Positions 1 through 8,333 of a DNA stretch of 64,000 nt are shown piece after piece. The DNA is taken from NCBI RefSeq assembly GCF_013035425.1, contig NZ_WQHX01000002.1:1-64000 (forward strand), read 5' to 3'. The position numbers and the translations under genes were made by a program. Source of the DNA: Ruegeria arenilitoris (GTDB lineage Bacteria; Pseudomonadota; Alphaproteobacteria; Rhodobacterales; Rhodobacteraceae). Within the stretch, counting starts at the first letter, position 1. Each line of letters begins with the position of its first letter. The notes below the pieces were generated by a model, which saw only the letters and a list, made by a program, of their open reading frames with translations, was not told where the DNA came from and made no database searches.

Positions 1-1
1 G

Positions 2-139
2 CTCGCCTTTCTTTCACCGAAGATCCAGGCTGCGATCCGTGATGGCACACAGCCGCCGGAGCTCACATTGAAACGCATTCTGGACCGACCTGTTCCGCTC
101 GATTGGGACCTTCAGGACCGGCTTTACGGGTTTTCCTGA
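2..139 (+). CDS. Site-specific recombinase, C-terminal fragment (cut by window edge)
   Basis: An open frame enters from the left edge and stops with TGA at 137-139, giving the last 45 residues of a protein. The fragment has the pattern 'FLSPKIQAAIRDG', then a Leu-rich stretch, then 'PLDWDLQDRLYGFS' at the very end. In my experience this pattern is the extreme C-terminus of large (serine-type) recombinases found in Rhodobacterales, where 'APxIxxAIxxGxQP' and 'PLxWxxQ' recur. No catalytic domain is visible because the gene lies outside the window. Its position 335 bp from a tRNA gene and next to short inverted repeats fits an integrase of an inserted element. The coding call is fairly secure; the family is an inference from a short tail. 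Confidence 0.5.
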   Translation, partial: LAFLSPKIQAAIRDGTQPPELTLKRILDRPVPLDWDLQDRLYGFS

Positions 140-162
140 TCACGCCTGAACCCCTCGTGCAG

Positions 163-201
163 ATTTCCCTGCAAATTCCCTGCTCGACACCTCAGGGAAT
201 T
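163..201. repeat. TTCCCTG repeat unit 1 with inverted arms
   Basis: The 22-bp unit at 163-184 (two TTCCCTG copies separated by CAAA, then CT) is repeated almost exactly at 272-293. AATTCCCTG at 174-182 is matched by CAGGGAATT at 193-201, so the unit can fold into a hairpin with 9-bp arms and a 10-nt loop. It begins 24 bp after the recombinase-like stop codon. It could be a recombinase binding site or an operator; this is inference. Confidence 0.6.
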
Positions 202-271
202 GCACGCTAACCCACTGATTCAGTGGGAAATATCTGCGTCAGAGACAGCTCAAAGAGCGCCAATGGGAGAA

Positions 272-305
272 AATTCCCTGTAAATTCCCTGCTAGCAGGG
301 AAATT
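272..305. repeat. TTCCCTG repeat unit 2 with a perfect palindrome
   Basis: Second copy of the repeat unit at 272-293. Its right half is part of a perfect 18-bp palindrome, TTCCCTGCT-AGCAGGGAA at 285-302, centred on GCTAGC. The two units differ at only a few bases and have the same orientation. Such spaced, palindromic repeats beside a recombinase tail are typical of recombination or regulatory sites, but no function can be shown from this window. Confidence 0.6.
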
Positions 306-473
306 ACGGGGCAAAACCGACCCCCGGTATTTGCCGTGCAGAGACGCAGCGGGGAATACGAGAAAATACCGTCTCCGGGTGGCGTCTCCGCGCGTTGGAA
401 CACGGCGCAAGCCCCCGGAATAACGGGACAAAATCAGGAACTCACATTAATGTCTCACGATGAATTAGGTGTG

Positions 474-563
474 TGGCGGAGAGACAGGGATTCGAACCCT
501 GGAGACGGTTTCCCGCCTACACACTTTCCAGGCGTGCGCCTTCGACCACTCGGCCACCTCTCC
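474..563 (-). tRNA. tRNA-Ser (anticodon GGA)
   Basis: On the minus strand the sequence starts GGAGAGG at 563 and ends CTCTCCG-CCA at 474, so the 7-bp acceptor stem pairs and CCA is encoded. The T arm (GGTTCGAATCC) is intact, the anticodon loop reads CT-GGA-AA, and the long variable arm is the one expected for a class II serine tRNA. It reads UCC/UCU codons. It lies just downstream of the MscS-type gene on the same strand and next to a recombinase tail and repeats, a common setting for integration of mobile elements. Confidence 0.95.
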
Positions 564-620
564 ATGTCGGCGATACTTGGACCATCGAAACGAGATTTGC
601 AAGGCCAGAATAAAGTCGAA

Positions 621-3050
621 TTATGCTTCGTCGCCGTCGTCGGATTCCATATCAGTTTGGTTTAGGTCAACAGGCCCGGCTTGCCTTTTAACTGCCGCAC
701 TTTTAGCAGGCACCTTGGGTTCTCCAACTGATGTTTCGTGAAGAACTTCGGCATTACGCAACCAAATATCGCGCTGGGCAAATGGGATTTCGATGCCTTC
801 GTCGACGAACCTGCGGTTGATCTCATGGTTCATATCGGATTTGACAGATAGAACCCAGTTCACGTCCCGAAGTATCGCGCGGATTTCGAAATCAAGCGAG
901 TCGGCCCCGAATCCTTGAAAAACTATGTTTGGCGCGGGATTGCCCAGAACCATGGGATGGTTGTTGGCAATTTCACGCAGAATATTCTCAACTTTTTTTG
1001 TATCAGTGCCATATGCAACACCCACTGGAACGATTACTCGACCAATTGTGTTACCTCGGGTGTAATTGGTTACGACCCCGCTTATCAGGTCTGAATTCGG
1101 AACAATCACGTCGGTCCGGTCGAAGGTTTCAATTCGTGTGGAACGAACGGAAATATCCCGAACGTAACCCATCATTCCGTTTACATCGATCCAATCACCC
1201 TTTGAGATAGGACGCTCGACCAATAAAATAATACCCGAGACGAAGTTTGAAACAATGGTCTGCAGTCCAAAACCGATCCCGACCGACAGTGCGCCAGCGA
1301 CGATTGCAAGCGAAGACAGATCAAACCCAGCCACGATAATCGCAGCGAGTGCGGCAAAGAAAATGCCCACATACCCGGTTCCAGCGACAATGGCGTTCTG
1401 GCCGCCGGGATCGATACTCGTCTTCGGTAGAAGCGAATTGCGTAATCCGCTTTGCAACAATCGCGTCAGGGTATACCCGATGGCGAACACAGCGACGAAT
1501 GTCAGAAAGTTGCTGGGGGAAATTGTGACACCGCCAATGTCAAAGCCCAACTTCAAACGTGACCAGGCCTCGCTTAAATCGGATTGTCGTGCGCCCCAAT
1601 ACAACGCGAGTATCGGCAGTGACAAAATTGCGAGTAAAAAGCCGACTAAAACAGAGAACAACGAATCCTGAGATTTTTCACCCTGACCAGTTATCCAACC
1701 GTAGATCGCGGTGATGAACCTCTGAAAAATTACGAGCGCTGCAATCAACACCAAAGTTTTGATGGTTGGAAAAACGATTGCCTCGGCAGCGTTAATAAAT
1801 CCGGCAGCAGCAAGAACAGGCGTGGTAATTCCAAGCAAAAACAAAGCACGACGGATGAACTCAATCACTTGGCTAAAGCCAGCTGCCCTGCCGGAATAGG
1901 CTTCGTTTTCCGCCATTTCTGTCGTCGATTGGCGAACCTGCCGAATTCGAAGCAAAAGCAGAGAGCTCAGAACAATTACTGGGAACCCGACAACAGCCCG
2001 CGTCGCATCCGAAATATTTTCGATTTGTTCGAATAAAACAGCCAGCTCATGTAAAATTAACATCGCAGCGAGAAGATCAATGTAAACTCGCAATTCTTTG
2101 ATTTTAGGGGCTGAAAGGCGCTTAAAGTTGTTGGACTGTCCCATCAAGAACGCTTGACGTCCGATCCAATCGAAGTAGAGGATTATCGCTGCCCAATACG
2201 GAATTTTCTCGAAAAGCAAGCTTCCACGCAGTCCAAGTACACCGGTCAGAACAACCGCTTCCACTAAGAAAACAACCCCGATCCACGGAAGAACTATACG
2301 CAACAGGGACACTATGAATGTCCATACACCGCTGCCCTTGCCACCAAAGCGCCTGAGATATTCGCCGCCTTTTTCGGACCATCGGCGACCATACAAAAGC
2401 AGTACCGCTGCGATAATAACCAAGATTAGAATTTGCGGTCCACGATCCTGCAACTGTTCTTTGAAAACGTCTGACCGAACGTTTTCAACTGTTTCATTGA
2501 CCAAACTCCGCGCGGCTTCGGTCACGTCAATCCAGGCGGGTCTCCAATGAACCGGGTTAAGCGGCGAAGGCCCGCGCTCTAACAGTTCCTTTTTTTGGCG
2601 TTCGCGTATGATTTGGTCGATTTCGTTAATCAGACCGTTTGCTCTACTGTATGCTTCTTCGGAAATAATCCGTGGGACCTTGAGACTATCTAATTGGGTT
2701 TCCAGATGGGCCCTCAGCGTGGCGATGTCTTCTGGTTCGGTTGTCCCTTCTTCAGGTTTGGGGCCCAAAGCCTTCAACTGGTTCTCAAGCGTCTGAATGC
2801 GATCGGTATTTGCACTGCGGGCGCTGTTAAAGTCTTCCCTGTAACTATTTATTTCTGAACGTAGATTTTCTAGTGAAGCGTTCGATGCTCGGTTGGCCTC
2901 GATCACTGCTTCGGCGCGGTCCGCAGTACTTATCCACCCTCTATAATAATCGCTTTGCTTATCCGTTAGCTGGGCGAAAACCGGACCGCCCAGCCCGAAC
3001 AGGCAAAGCATAACAAAGGCTAGGAACAGGCGAACCTGCTGCTGCATCAT
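621..3050 (-). CDS. MscS-family mechanosensitive ion channel (large, with periplasmic domain)
   Basis: An 809-aa protein that should open under membrane tension and release solutes on osmotic downshock. It has a signal peptide (about residues 1-26, ending VFAQ), a charged, coiled-coil-prone periplasmic region (about 30-170), then about ten hydrophobic segments. The conserved MscS core lies near residues 560-750: a Gly/Ala-rich pore helix ('ALSVGIGFGLQTIVSNFVSG'), then 'ERPISKGDWIDVNG' and 'VPNSDLI' of the beta domain. The size matches the large MscK/YjeP-like class, not the 286-aa MscS. The start overlaps the stop of cysK by 4 bp (ATGA), so the two are probably translated together. The C-terminal tail is acidic and Ser-rich. 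Confidence 0.9.
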   Translation of the reverse strand: MMQQQVRLFLAFVMLCLFGLGGPVFAQLTDKQSDYYRGWISTADRAEAVIEANRASNASLENLRSEINSYREDFNSARSANTDRIQTLENQLKALGPKPEEGTTEPEDIATLRAHLETQLDSLKVPRIISEEAYSRANGLINEIDQIIRERQKKELLERGPSPLNPVHWRPAWIDVTEAARSLVNETVENVRSDVFKEQLQDRGPQILILVIIAAVLLLYGRRWSEKGGEYLRRFGGKGSGVWTFIVSLLRIVLPWIGVVFLVEAVVLTGVLGLRGSLLFEKIPYWAAIILYFDWIGRQAFLMGQSNNFKRLSAPKIKELRVYIDLLAAMLILHELAVLFEQIENISDATRAVVGFPVIVLSSLLLLRIRQVRQSTTEMAENEAYSGRAAGFSQVIEFIRRALFLLGITTPVLAAAGFINAAEAIVFPTIKTLVLIAALVIFQRFITAIYGWITGQGEKSQDSLFSVLVGFLLAILSLPILALYWGARQSDLSEAWSRLKLGFDIGGVTISPSNFLTFVAVFAIGYTLTRLLQSGLRNSLLPKTSIDPGGQNAIVAGTGYVGIFFAALAAIIVAGFDLSSLAIVAGALSVGIGFGLQTIVSNFVSGIILLVERPISKGDWIDVNGMMGYVRDISVRSTRIETFDRTDVIVPNSDLISGVVTNYTRGNTIGRVIVPVGVAYGTDTKKVENILREIANNHPMVLGNPAPNIVFQGFGADSLDFEIRAILRDVNWVLSVKSDMNHEINRRFVDEGIEIPFAQRDIWLRNAEVLHETSVGEPKVPAKSAAVKRQAGPVDLNQTDMESDDGDEA

Positions 3051-4081
3051 ACGTCCTCAAACACGCCAGGTATGCTGCGAGGTGCTTCGGTCATCCAATC
3101 TGGAACAGGAAGCTCTTTTTCTCGCAAGAAGTCCGGATTGAACAATTTCGATTGATAGCGCGTGCCGTAATCGCAAAGGATGGTCACAATGGTGTGGCCC
3201 GGCCCAAGCTCACGTGCCAAACGCACAGCTCCGCCCATGTTTATAGCTGTCGAACCGCCCATAACCAAACCTTCCTCGCGCAGCAAATTGAAGATGTAAG
3301 GCAGTGCTTCGTTATCGGTCATCTGATAGGCGTAGTCCGGTTGGAACCCTTCAAGGTTTTTCGTGATCCGAACCTGGCCAATACCCTCGGCGATTGATCC
3401 GCCTTCCATCGCTATCTCGCCGGTGGTGTAGTAAGAATAAAGACCTGCACCCATCGGATCGACCAAACCGACCTTGACACCTTTTGGCTGTAGCGCCTCC
3501 GCCACCCCAGCAAGCGTGCCGCCAGACCCCACCGCGCAGACGAAGCCATCAACCTTGCCTTCGGTTTGCTCCCAAATTTCTGGTCCGGTGGTTTCAACAT
3601 GCGCCCGACGGTTGGCAACGTTGTCGAATTGGTTGGCCCAGATCGCACCATTAGGCTCAGTGTGGGCCAATTCCTCTGCCAAGCGACGCGAGTAATGCAC
3701 AAAGTTGTTGGGATTGCGATATGGCGCTGCTGGCACCTGAACCAGTTGAGCGCCAGCTAGACGCAGCATATCTTTTTTTTCTTCGGACTGAGTTTCTGGA
3801 ATAACAATAACCGTTTTAAAACCCATCGACGCACCTACCAGGGCAAGTCCGATGCCGGTATTGCCCGCTGTACCCTCGACGATCGTTCCGCCCGGTTTCA
3901 ATTCCCCCCGCGCAATCGCATCCCGGATAATAAACAGTGCTGCGCGGTCCTTAACCGATTGACCAGGATTCATAAATTCGGCCTTGCCCAGAATTTCGCA
4001 CCCGGTTTCTTCGCTTATACGGCGCAGACGGATCAGTGGTGTTTTCCCGACCGCGTCGGCAAGGTCTCGTGCAATGCGCAT
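3047..4081 (-). CDS. cysK: Cysteine synthase (O-acetylserine sulfhydrylase type)
   Basis: A 344-aa PLP enzyme of fold type II expected to join O-acetylserine and sulfide to make cysteine in the cytoplasm. The PLP lysine is K44 in 'NPGQSVKDRAA', the substrate loop is 'GTAGNTG' (about 70-76), and the phosphate cup is 'GSGGTL' (about 184-189). The C-terminus is slightly longer than E. coli CysK (323 aa). Together with trgA further on, this recalls the Rhodobacter trgAB-cysK tellurite-resistance locus, where cysteine metabolism contributes to tellurite tolerance. It is the first gene of a two-gene unit with the MscS-type channel. Specificity (CysK or CysM) cannot be settled by eye. Confidence 0.88.
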   Translation of the reverse strand: MRIARDLADAVGKTPLIRLRRISEETGCEILGKAEFMNPGQSVKDRAALFIIRDAIARGELKPGGTIVEGTAGNTGIGLALVGASMGFKTVIVIPETQSEEKKDMLRLAGAQLVQVPAAPYRNPNNFVHYSRRLAEELAHTEPNGAIWANQFDNVANRRAHVETTGPEIWEQTEGKVDGFVCAVGSGGTLAGVAEALQPKGVKVGLVDPMGAGLYSYYTTGEIAMEGGSIAEGIGQVRITKNLEGFQPDYAYQMTDNEALPYIFNLLREEGLVMGGSTAINMGGAVRLARELGPGHTIVTILCDYGTRYQSKLFNPDFLREKELPVPDWMTEAPRSIPGVFEDV

Positions 4082-5125
4082 GGCACCCTCTTGTCGTTAG
4101 GTTCGCAGAAGATTTACAGGTGCCCTGCCCCAACCACAAGCTGTGATAGCCAAGTACGTTGTCGTTCTGAATGAGGTGCTGGCCAGTGAACCGACATCGG
4201 CAAGGGAGAACTCTTGTTTTTCGGCTGTGCATCTGATCCTTGAAACCCGAGAACAGCTCTATTTTTCGACGTCCTTTTAGTCTTCGGCAGTCAGTCCACT
4301 ACCTACGACGGTACAGACCAATTCCGCCAAAACTACAAATAAATATACGATTTCTACCAAAGCCCCGCATTCCGACTGAGCATCCCCAACAAACTCAAGG
4401 GCTGTCAATGCAATAAACGCTTCTTCCATTGCATCGTATCGTAGTGAATGGTCTGACTGGATGCTGCACCTTGTTCGGTCAATCCGGCAAAAGCATCCGA
4501 AATCCGCGGCTTGGGATCTTTGACTAGAAATCGGCAAACGGATTTGGTCAATCAGTAGACCCGAATCGCGCACTTGGGTAAAAAAAGAACGGCATCTGCA
4601 CAGACAAAAAATGGACCGACATGCTTTCGCAAGTTCCAATGTGTCATGACGCTTTTTGTGCAGAAGGTTGGTGCTTTGATAACAGCGGCTTAGATCGGTT
4701 ATTGACCTAGGGTCGATGGTGCGAAAATATCACTTTTTATTTATTTCAATAGGTTAGGAATCAAAGCTCATTTAATTTAAAAGAAAATTTTTTGGCAAAT
4801 CGTGTGTTACTTAAATTTTTTACCGCCACAGTTTGCACAGTGCTTGTTTCAAGCCTGTAGCCTACAATACCCGTTTTGAGGACAATCTGGCCCAAATCGT
4901 TGCAACTCCGATAGGGTCCACGATCGGCCCATGTTGCGGAACCCGCCTTGGGCGCAATCACTGAAAAAATTCCTCTTGAATCTCGTGATCGGCCTATTCA
5001 GCCTTTAAAATTCGTTTCTCAGCACATTTACGTACTGGCAACCCTTTCTAAAACCAGAACATGTGGAAACACGGAAGAAAATGCAATTGTCACACCCAAA
5101 AACCTGCTTGCAGGGCTCCGCCAAC
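4082..5125. other. 1 kb gap between cysK and trgA; no gene recognised
   Basis: This stretch sits between two genes of the same strand, where Rhodobacter carries trgB, a Nudix-domain gene. I looked on the minus strand for a Nudix box (G-x5-E-x7-REUxEExGU) and found none. The longest minus frame (4277-4639) has many Cys and Arg in its first half and resembles no family I know. The part from about 4725 to 4830 is markedly AT-rich. The gap probably holds the promoter of the cysK unit at its left end and otherwise decayed or non-coding DNA. Confidence 0.6.
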
Positions 5126-5566
5126 CTAATTCCACCGACGAGCAGCAATCTCGGTCATTATACCAGATACTACGGCTCCAATTACCAGAGTTAGAATAAT
5201 TTCGGATGCCCAGAGCTGCTCGGCAAACCCAACCCCAATTTCAAAAATCGCCAATATAGCCTCAAATGGCCCTTCGAAACGGTTACGCATGGCCTGCCTG
5301 ACCATCTCATACGTACCCTGAACGAATAGCCCCCAGAACACCAACGAAGCAACGCCTGTAAGACCATTATTAACCGCAGCCGTCCAACCACGACCAGCCC
5401 GTTTGCCCATGACGGTCCAGCCACACGCGACACCAAGCGCCATATTCACCACGGGGAAATACCCGTAGGATTTACCTTCCTCGCCGTTGGCCATTATCAT
5501 GGACGAAACCAAAAACCCTATGACCAACAGGCACGTGGCGGCAACAAGGCGTGCAGCGGTAGGCAT
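5126..5566 (-). CDS. trgA: TrgA family integral membrane protein (tellurite-resistance locus)
   Basis: A 146-aa membrane protein with four hydrophobic segments and conserved family motifs: 'MPTAARLVAA' at the start, 'GWTVMGKRAGRG', 'GLTGVASLVFWGLFVQ', 'MVRQAMRNRFEGPFEAI' and an end in 'EIAARRW'. TrgA is known from Rhodobacter sphaeroides, where trgAB with cysK confers tellurite resistance; its biochemical role is unknown. I chose the start at 5566 because family members begin MPTA. An alternative ATG at 5584 overlaps the cfa stop codon (TAATG) and would add six residues, suggesting translational coupling with cfa. trgB is missing from the expected place. Confidence 0.85.
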   Translation of the reverse strand: MPTAARLVAATCLLVIGFLVSSMIMANGEEGKSYGYFPVVNMALGVACGWTVMGKRAGRGWTAAVNNGLTGVASLVFWGLFVQGTYEMVRQAMRNRFEGPFEAILAIFEIGVGFAEQLWASEIILTLVIGAVVSGIMTEIAARRWN

Positions 5567-5583
5567 TTTGCTTGGTCCGTCCA

Positions 5584-6849
5584 TTAACTGGGTTTCGCTA
5601 TTGTGATCTGTGTCACATCGCAATTACCCGTGTCAAAGGCTGCGCCACATGCGGTCAAATAATAATTCCACATGCGGCGAAAACGCTCATCAAAACCCAT
5701 TTCTGAGATCTGATCCCATTTGGAATTAAAAGTTTCGTACCACCTTCGCAGGGTCAAATCGTAGCTTTTTCCAAACTCTTTAGATCGGACCAGTTCCAAA
5801 CCGGCCAGACCAATTTGCTCTTTCAGAATTTTAGGAGCAGGCAGCATCCCACCTGGAAAAATGTATTTCTGAATGAAATCGATCCCGTTTTTATAAACAT
5901 CCCAACGATGGTCAGCTACCGTGATAATCTGCAATGTGGCTTGAGCGCCAGGTTTCAAGCGCTCGCGTACAGTATCGAAATATACCGGCCAATATCTTTG
6001 ACCAACGGCCTCGAACATCTCAATCGAAGCAATTCCATCGTATTGCCCACGTTCGTCGCGGTAGTCCTGGAGCTTGAAGCTCACAAGATCTGAAAGCCCT
6101 TTTTTATCAATACGTTCTCTGGCGAAATTAAGTTGTTCTTGACTAATAGTCAGGCCTGTGACACGCAATCCACGTTCTTTTGCTGCATACTCGGCAAAAC
6201 CACCCCAACCACATCCTATCTCCAGAATATGATCCCCGGGCTTGGCACCCATCTCGTCCACAAGACTGGAATATTTCGCAGTCTGCGCATTTTCCAAGCT
6301 TTCCTGCCCTGTTTCAAAGATCGCGCTGGAATACGTCATGGTGTCATCCAGCCATAGGCCATAGAAATCATTACCCAAATCGTAATGGTAAGAAATATTC
6401 TTTTTCGCCTGCCGTCGATTGTTTCGGTGTAACCAAAATCGCAGTCTTTCATACGCACGGACCAAAAACTTGCCAGTGAAATCGTCATAGACTGTCTCGG
6501 TACCCAAGTGCACAAGGTCCATGAAAGCCCGAAGATCAGGAGTGCTCCAATCGCCCTCCAGATAACCATCCGAAAAGCCTAGTTCCCCCTCACGGATCAA
6601 CCGCGAAAAGACCTCGGGATCGTGGATATCCACTCGGGCCACCGGCCCCGGTTCTGCACCCTCGGCTCGAAACACGCGACCATCTGGCAGCACTATATCA
6701 AGCCGCCCGGCCTTCATATGGCCCAGCATTTTGAAGACTTGCGTAAAATATCTTGGCAGGTTCTCCTGCCCATCAGTCGTCGTCAGAAACATCCGCTCTC
6801 CCCTTTGCGGTTGCGACGTAAGGCTAGGACGGGATTTCGTTTCTGGCAA
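5584..6849 (-). CDS. cfa: Cyclopropane-fatty-acyl-phospholipid synthase
   Basis: A 421-aa SAM-dependent methyltransferase expected to convert cis double bonds of membrane phospholipid acyl chains to cyclopropane rings. The SAM-binding motif 'LEIGCGWGGFAEYA' is near residue 210. Before it is the family segment 'NISYHYDLGNDFYGLWLD' and after it 'IASIEMFEAVGQRYW'. The N-terminal part (about 40-130, including 'EGELGFSDGYLEGDW') is the usual lipid-binding region. The length is normal for the family. The gene is 4 bp from the photolyase stop and 1 bp from a possible trgA start, so phr-cfa-trgA is one transcription unit; all three genes suit light and membrane stress. Confidence 0.93.
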   Translation of the reverse strand: MPETKSRPSLTSQPQRGERMFLTTTDGQENLPRYFTQVFKMLGHMKAGRLDIVLPDGRVFRAEGAEPGPVARVDIHDPEVFSRLIREGELGFSDGYLEGDWSTPDLRAFMDLVHLGTETVYDDFTGKFLVRAYERLRFWLHRNNRRQAKKNISYHYDLGNDFYGLWLDDTMTYSSAIFETGQESLENAQTAKYSSLVDEMGAKPGDHILEIGCGWGGFAEYAAKERGLRVTGLTISQEQLNFARERIDKKGLSDLVSFKLQDYRDERGQYDGIASIEMFEAVGQRYWPVYFDTVRERLKPGAQATLQIITVADHRWDVYKNGIDFIQKYIFPGGMLPAPKILKEQIGLAGLELVRSKEFGKSYDLTLRRWYETFNSKWDQISEMGFDERFRRMWNYYLTACGAAFDTGNCDVTQITIAKPS

Positions 6850-6853
6850 GTTT

Positions 6854-8287
6854 TCAATTCCTTACCGGTGATTTTCTGCTTTCGTACGCGGCAAGCGCCC
6901 GTTCACGCCCTTCTTTCAATCCGACGATCGGTTGTGGGTAAGAATCACTAGGCTTAAGCCCCCATGATCGGGGTACTGCGTCGAAATAGGCTAGTGCCGT
7001 AGACGTTGGGCTGGTGCTGCCTTCCGCTATCCACTGCTTGAGGTACGTTCCCTTTGGATCAAATCTTTCCCGCTGTGTCTCTGGATTAAAAATTCTGAAG
7101 AAGGGCGCCGCATCCGGACCAGACCCGGCAACCCACTGCCACCCCATTGCGTTAGCTGCCGGATCCCAGTCCGTAAGGCATTCAGCGAACCAATCCATTC
7201 CGATCTTCCAGTGAACCATCAGATGTTTAGTCAGGTAACTAGCAACAATCATTCTTGCGCGGTTATGCATCCGACCGGTCACGAACATCTGCCTCAAACC
7301 GGCATCGACAATCGGAACACCGGTACGTGCCTGTTTCCAGCAAACAGCAGACTTCGCAATTGTGCAGGTTTCCCACGGAAATTGTCCCCAGTCAGGCTTC
7401 CAGTTGTCAGTCAGCATGTGCGGAGTGTGGTACATCAGGTGATATGAAAACTCGCGCCAAATCAGTTGCCTCAGAAACGCATCAGTTCCTGACGCACCTA
7501 GCCTCGCCGCATTCTGAACCCTATGCCAAATTACGCGAGGGCTAATTTCTCCCAGCGATAAATACTCCGACAAATCAGAGGTTCCGGCTTGGTCCAAGCT
7601 GTCGCGTCGACCTGCATAATCACTGATGCGCCGCAAGAACGCGTCTAGCCGATCAAGCGCGGCCGCCTCTCCCGCTTTAACAAAGGAACGAACTACGTCA
7701 GCACCACGATTCATTTTGCGATCAAGATGCCAATCACCCAGCCGATCAGATCGGGGCCATTTCGACATGGGCCGCAATGACCTGGGTTCTGGCCGCGGCG
7801 TCGCGACGTCGCGACCACTTACCGCGCGCCACATAGGGGTAAACACTCGAAAGGGCTGCCCTGCCTTTGTCGCGACCTCCCAAGGTTCGAATAACAAATG
7901 ACCAGCAAACGAGCGCGCCTCAATGCCCCGCTCTGCTAATTTTGACTTAATCAGAGTATCCCGGGTAATCGAAGTTGGGTCGTAAGAGCGTGTCCAAAAG
8001 ACGCTCGTTGCTCCAGTTTCGGCTATCACCGCTTCAAGAGCCTCCAGCGCAGATCCGCGACGGAAAATTAGGCGACTGCCGCGTGATTGTATTGTTTCGG
8101 CTAAAACTCCAAGGCCTAAACCCAACCGGAATTTTGGCGCAGCACCCAACTCTTGCACTGGGTCGTCATAGATAAACAACGGAAGAATTGGACGACCCGA
8201 CGCTGACGCTGCCTCCAATGCAAAATGGTCATGCAGGCGCAGATCGCGCCTGAACCACAATATAATTGGAGAAAGCCCGTTGTTCAT
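6854..8287 (-). CDS. phrB: Deoxyribodipyrimidine photolyase
   Basis: A 477-aa DNA repair flavoprotein that splits UV-induced cyclobutane pyrimidine dimers with blue light. The N-terminal Rossmann antenna domain opens with 'ILWFRRDLRLHDHFAL' and the C-terminal FAD/DNA-binding domain carries the hallmark run 'WDPAANAMGWQWVAGSGPD' (about 380-400), then 'RIFNPETQRERFDP'. The Trp-rich FAD domain and length match class I CPD photolyases. A 6-4 or cryptochrome-like function is less likely because the CPD-type motifs are intact. It leads the phr-cfa-trgA unit, 46 bp after the aminotransferase gene stop. Confidence 0.93.
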   Translation of the reverse strand: MNNGLSPIILWFRRDLRLHDHFALEAASASGRPILPLFIYDDPVQELGAAPKFRLGLGLGVLAETIQSRGSRLIFRRGSALEALEAVIAETGATSVFWTRSYDPTSITRDTLIKSKLAERGIEARSFAGHLLFEPWEVATKAGQPFRVFTPMWRAVSGRDVATPRPEPRSLRPMSKWPRSDRLGDWHLDRKMNRGADVVRSFVKAGEAAALDRLDAFLRRISDYAGRRDSLDQAGTSDLSEYLSLGEISPRVIWHRVQNAARLGASGTDAFLRQLIWREFSYHLMYHTPHMLTDNWKPDWGQFPWETCTIAKSAVCWKQARTGVPIVDAGLRQMFVTGRMHNRARMIVASYLTKHLMVHWKIGMDWFAECLTDWDPAANAMGWQWVAGSGPDAAPFFRIFNPETQRERFDPKGTYLKQWIAEGSTSPTSTALAYFDAVPRSWGLKPSDSYPQPIVGLKEGRERALAAYESRKSPVRN

Positions 8288-8333
8288 TTTCTAACCCGCT
8301 TTCCTACTGGTACGAAAACGAGCCGACGCTGGA

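Larger units (their letters stand above)
140..473. other. Gap between recombinase tail and tRNA-Ser
   Basis: This 334-bp stretch holds the two TTCCCTG repeat units described separately. The rest (306-473) contains only short open frames without family resemblance, and I see no gene there. The end of an integrated element, if there is one, would fall here or in the tRNA. Confidence 0.6.

Noticed and set aside
4277..4639. Minus-strand open frame of 120 codons in the cysK-trgA gap
   Set aside because: Cys- and Arg-rich first half, no family resemblance, no good ribosome site; a chance frame or a remnant.
4702..4730. TTGACC with AAATAT 17 bp downstream on the plus strand
   Set aside because: The -10 matches at only three positions and the nearest gene in that direction is on the opposite strand.
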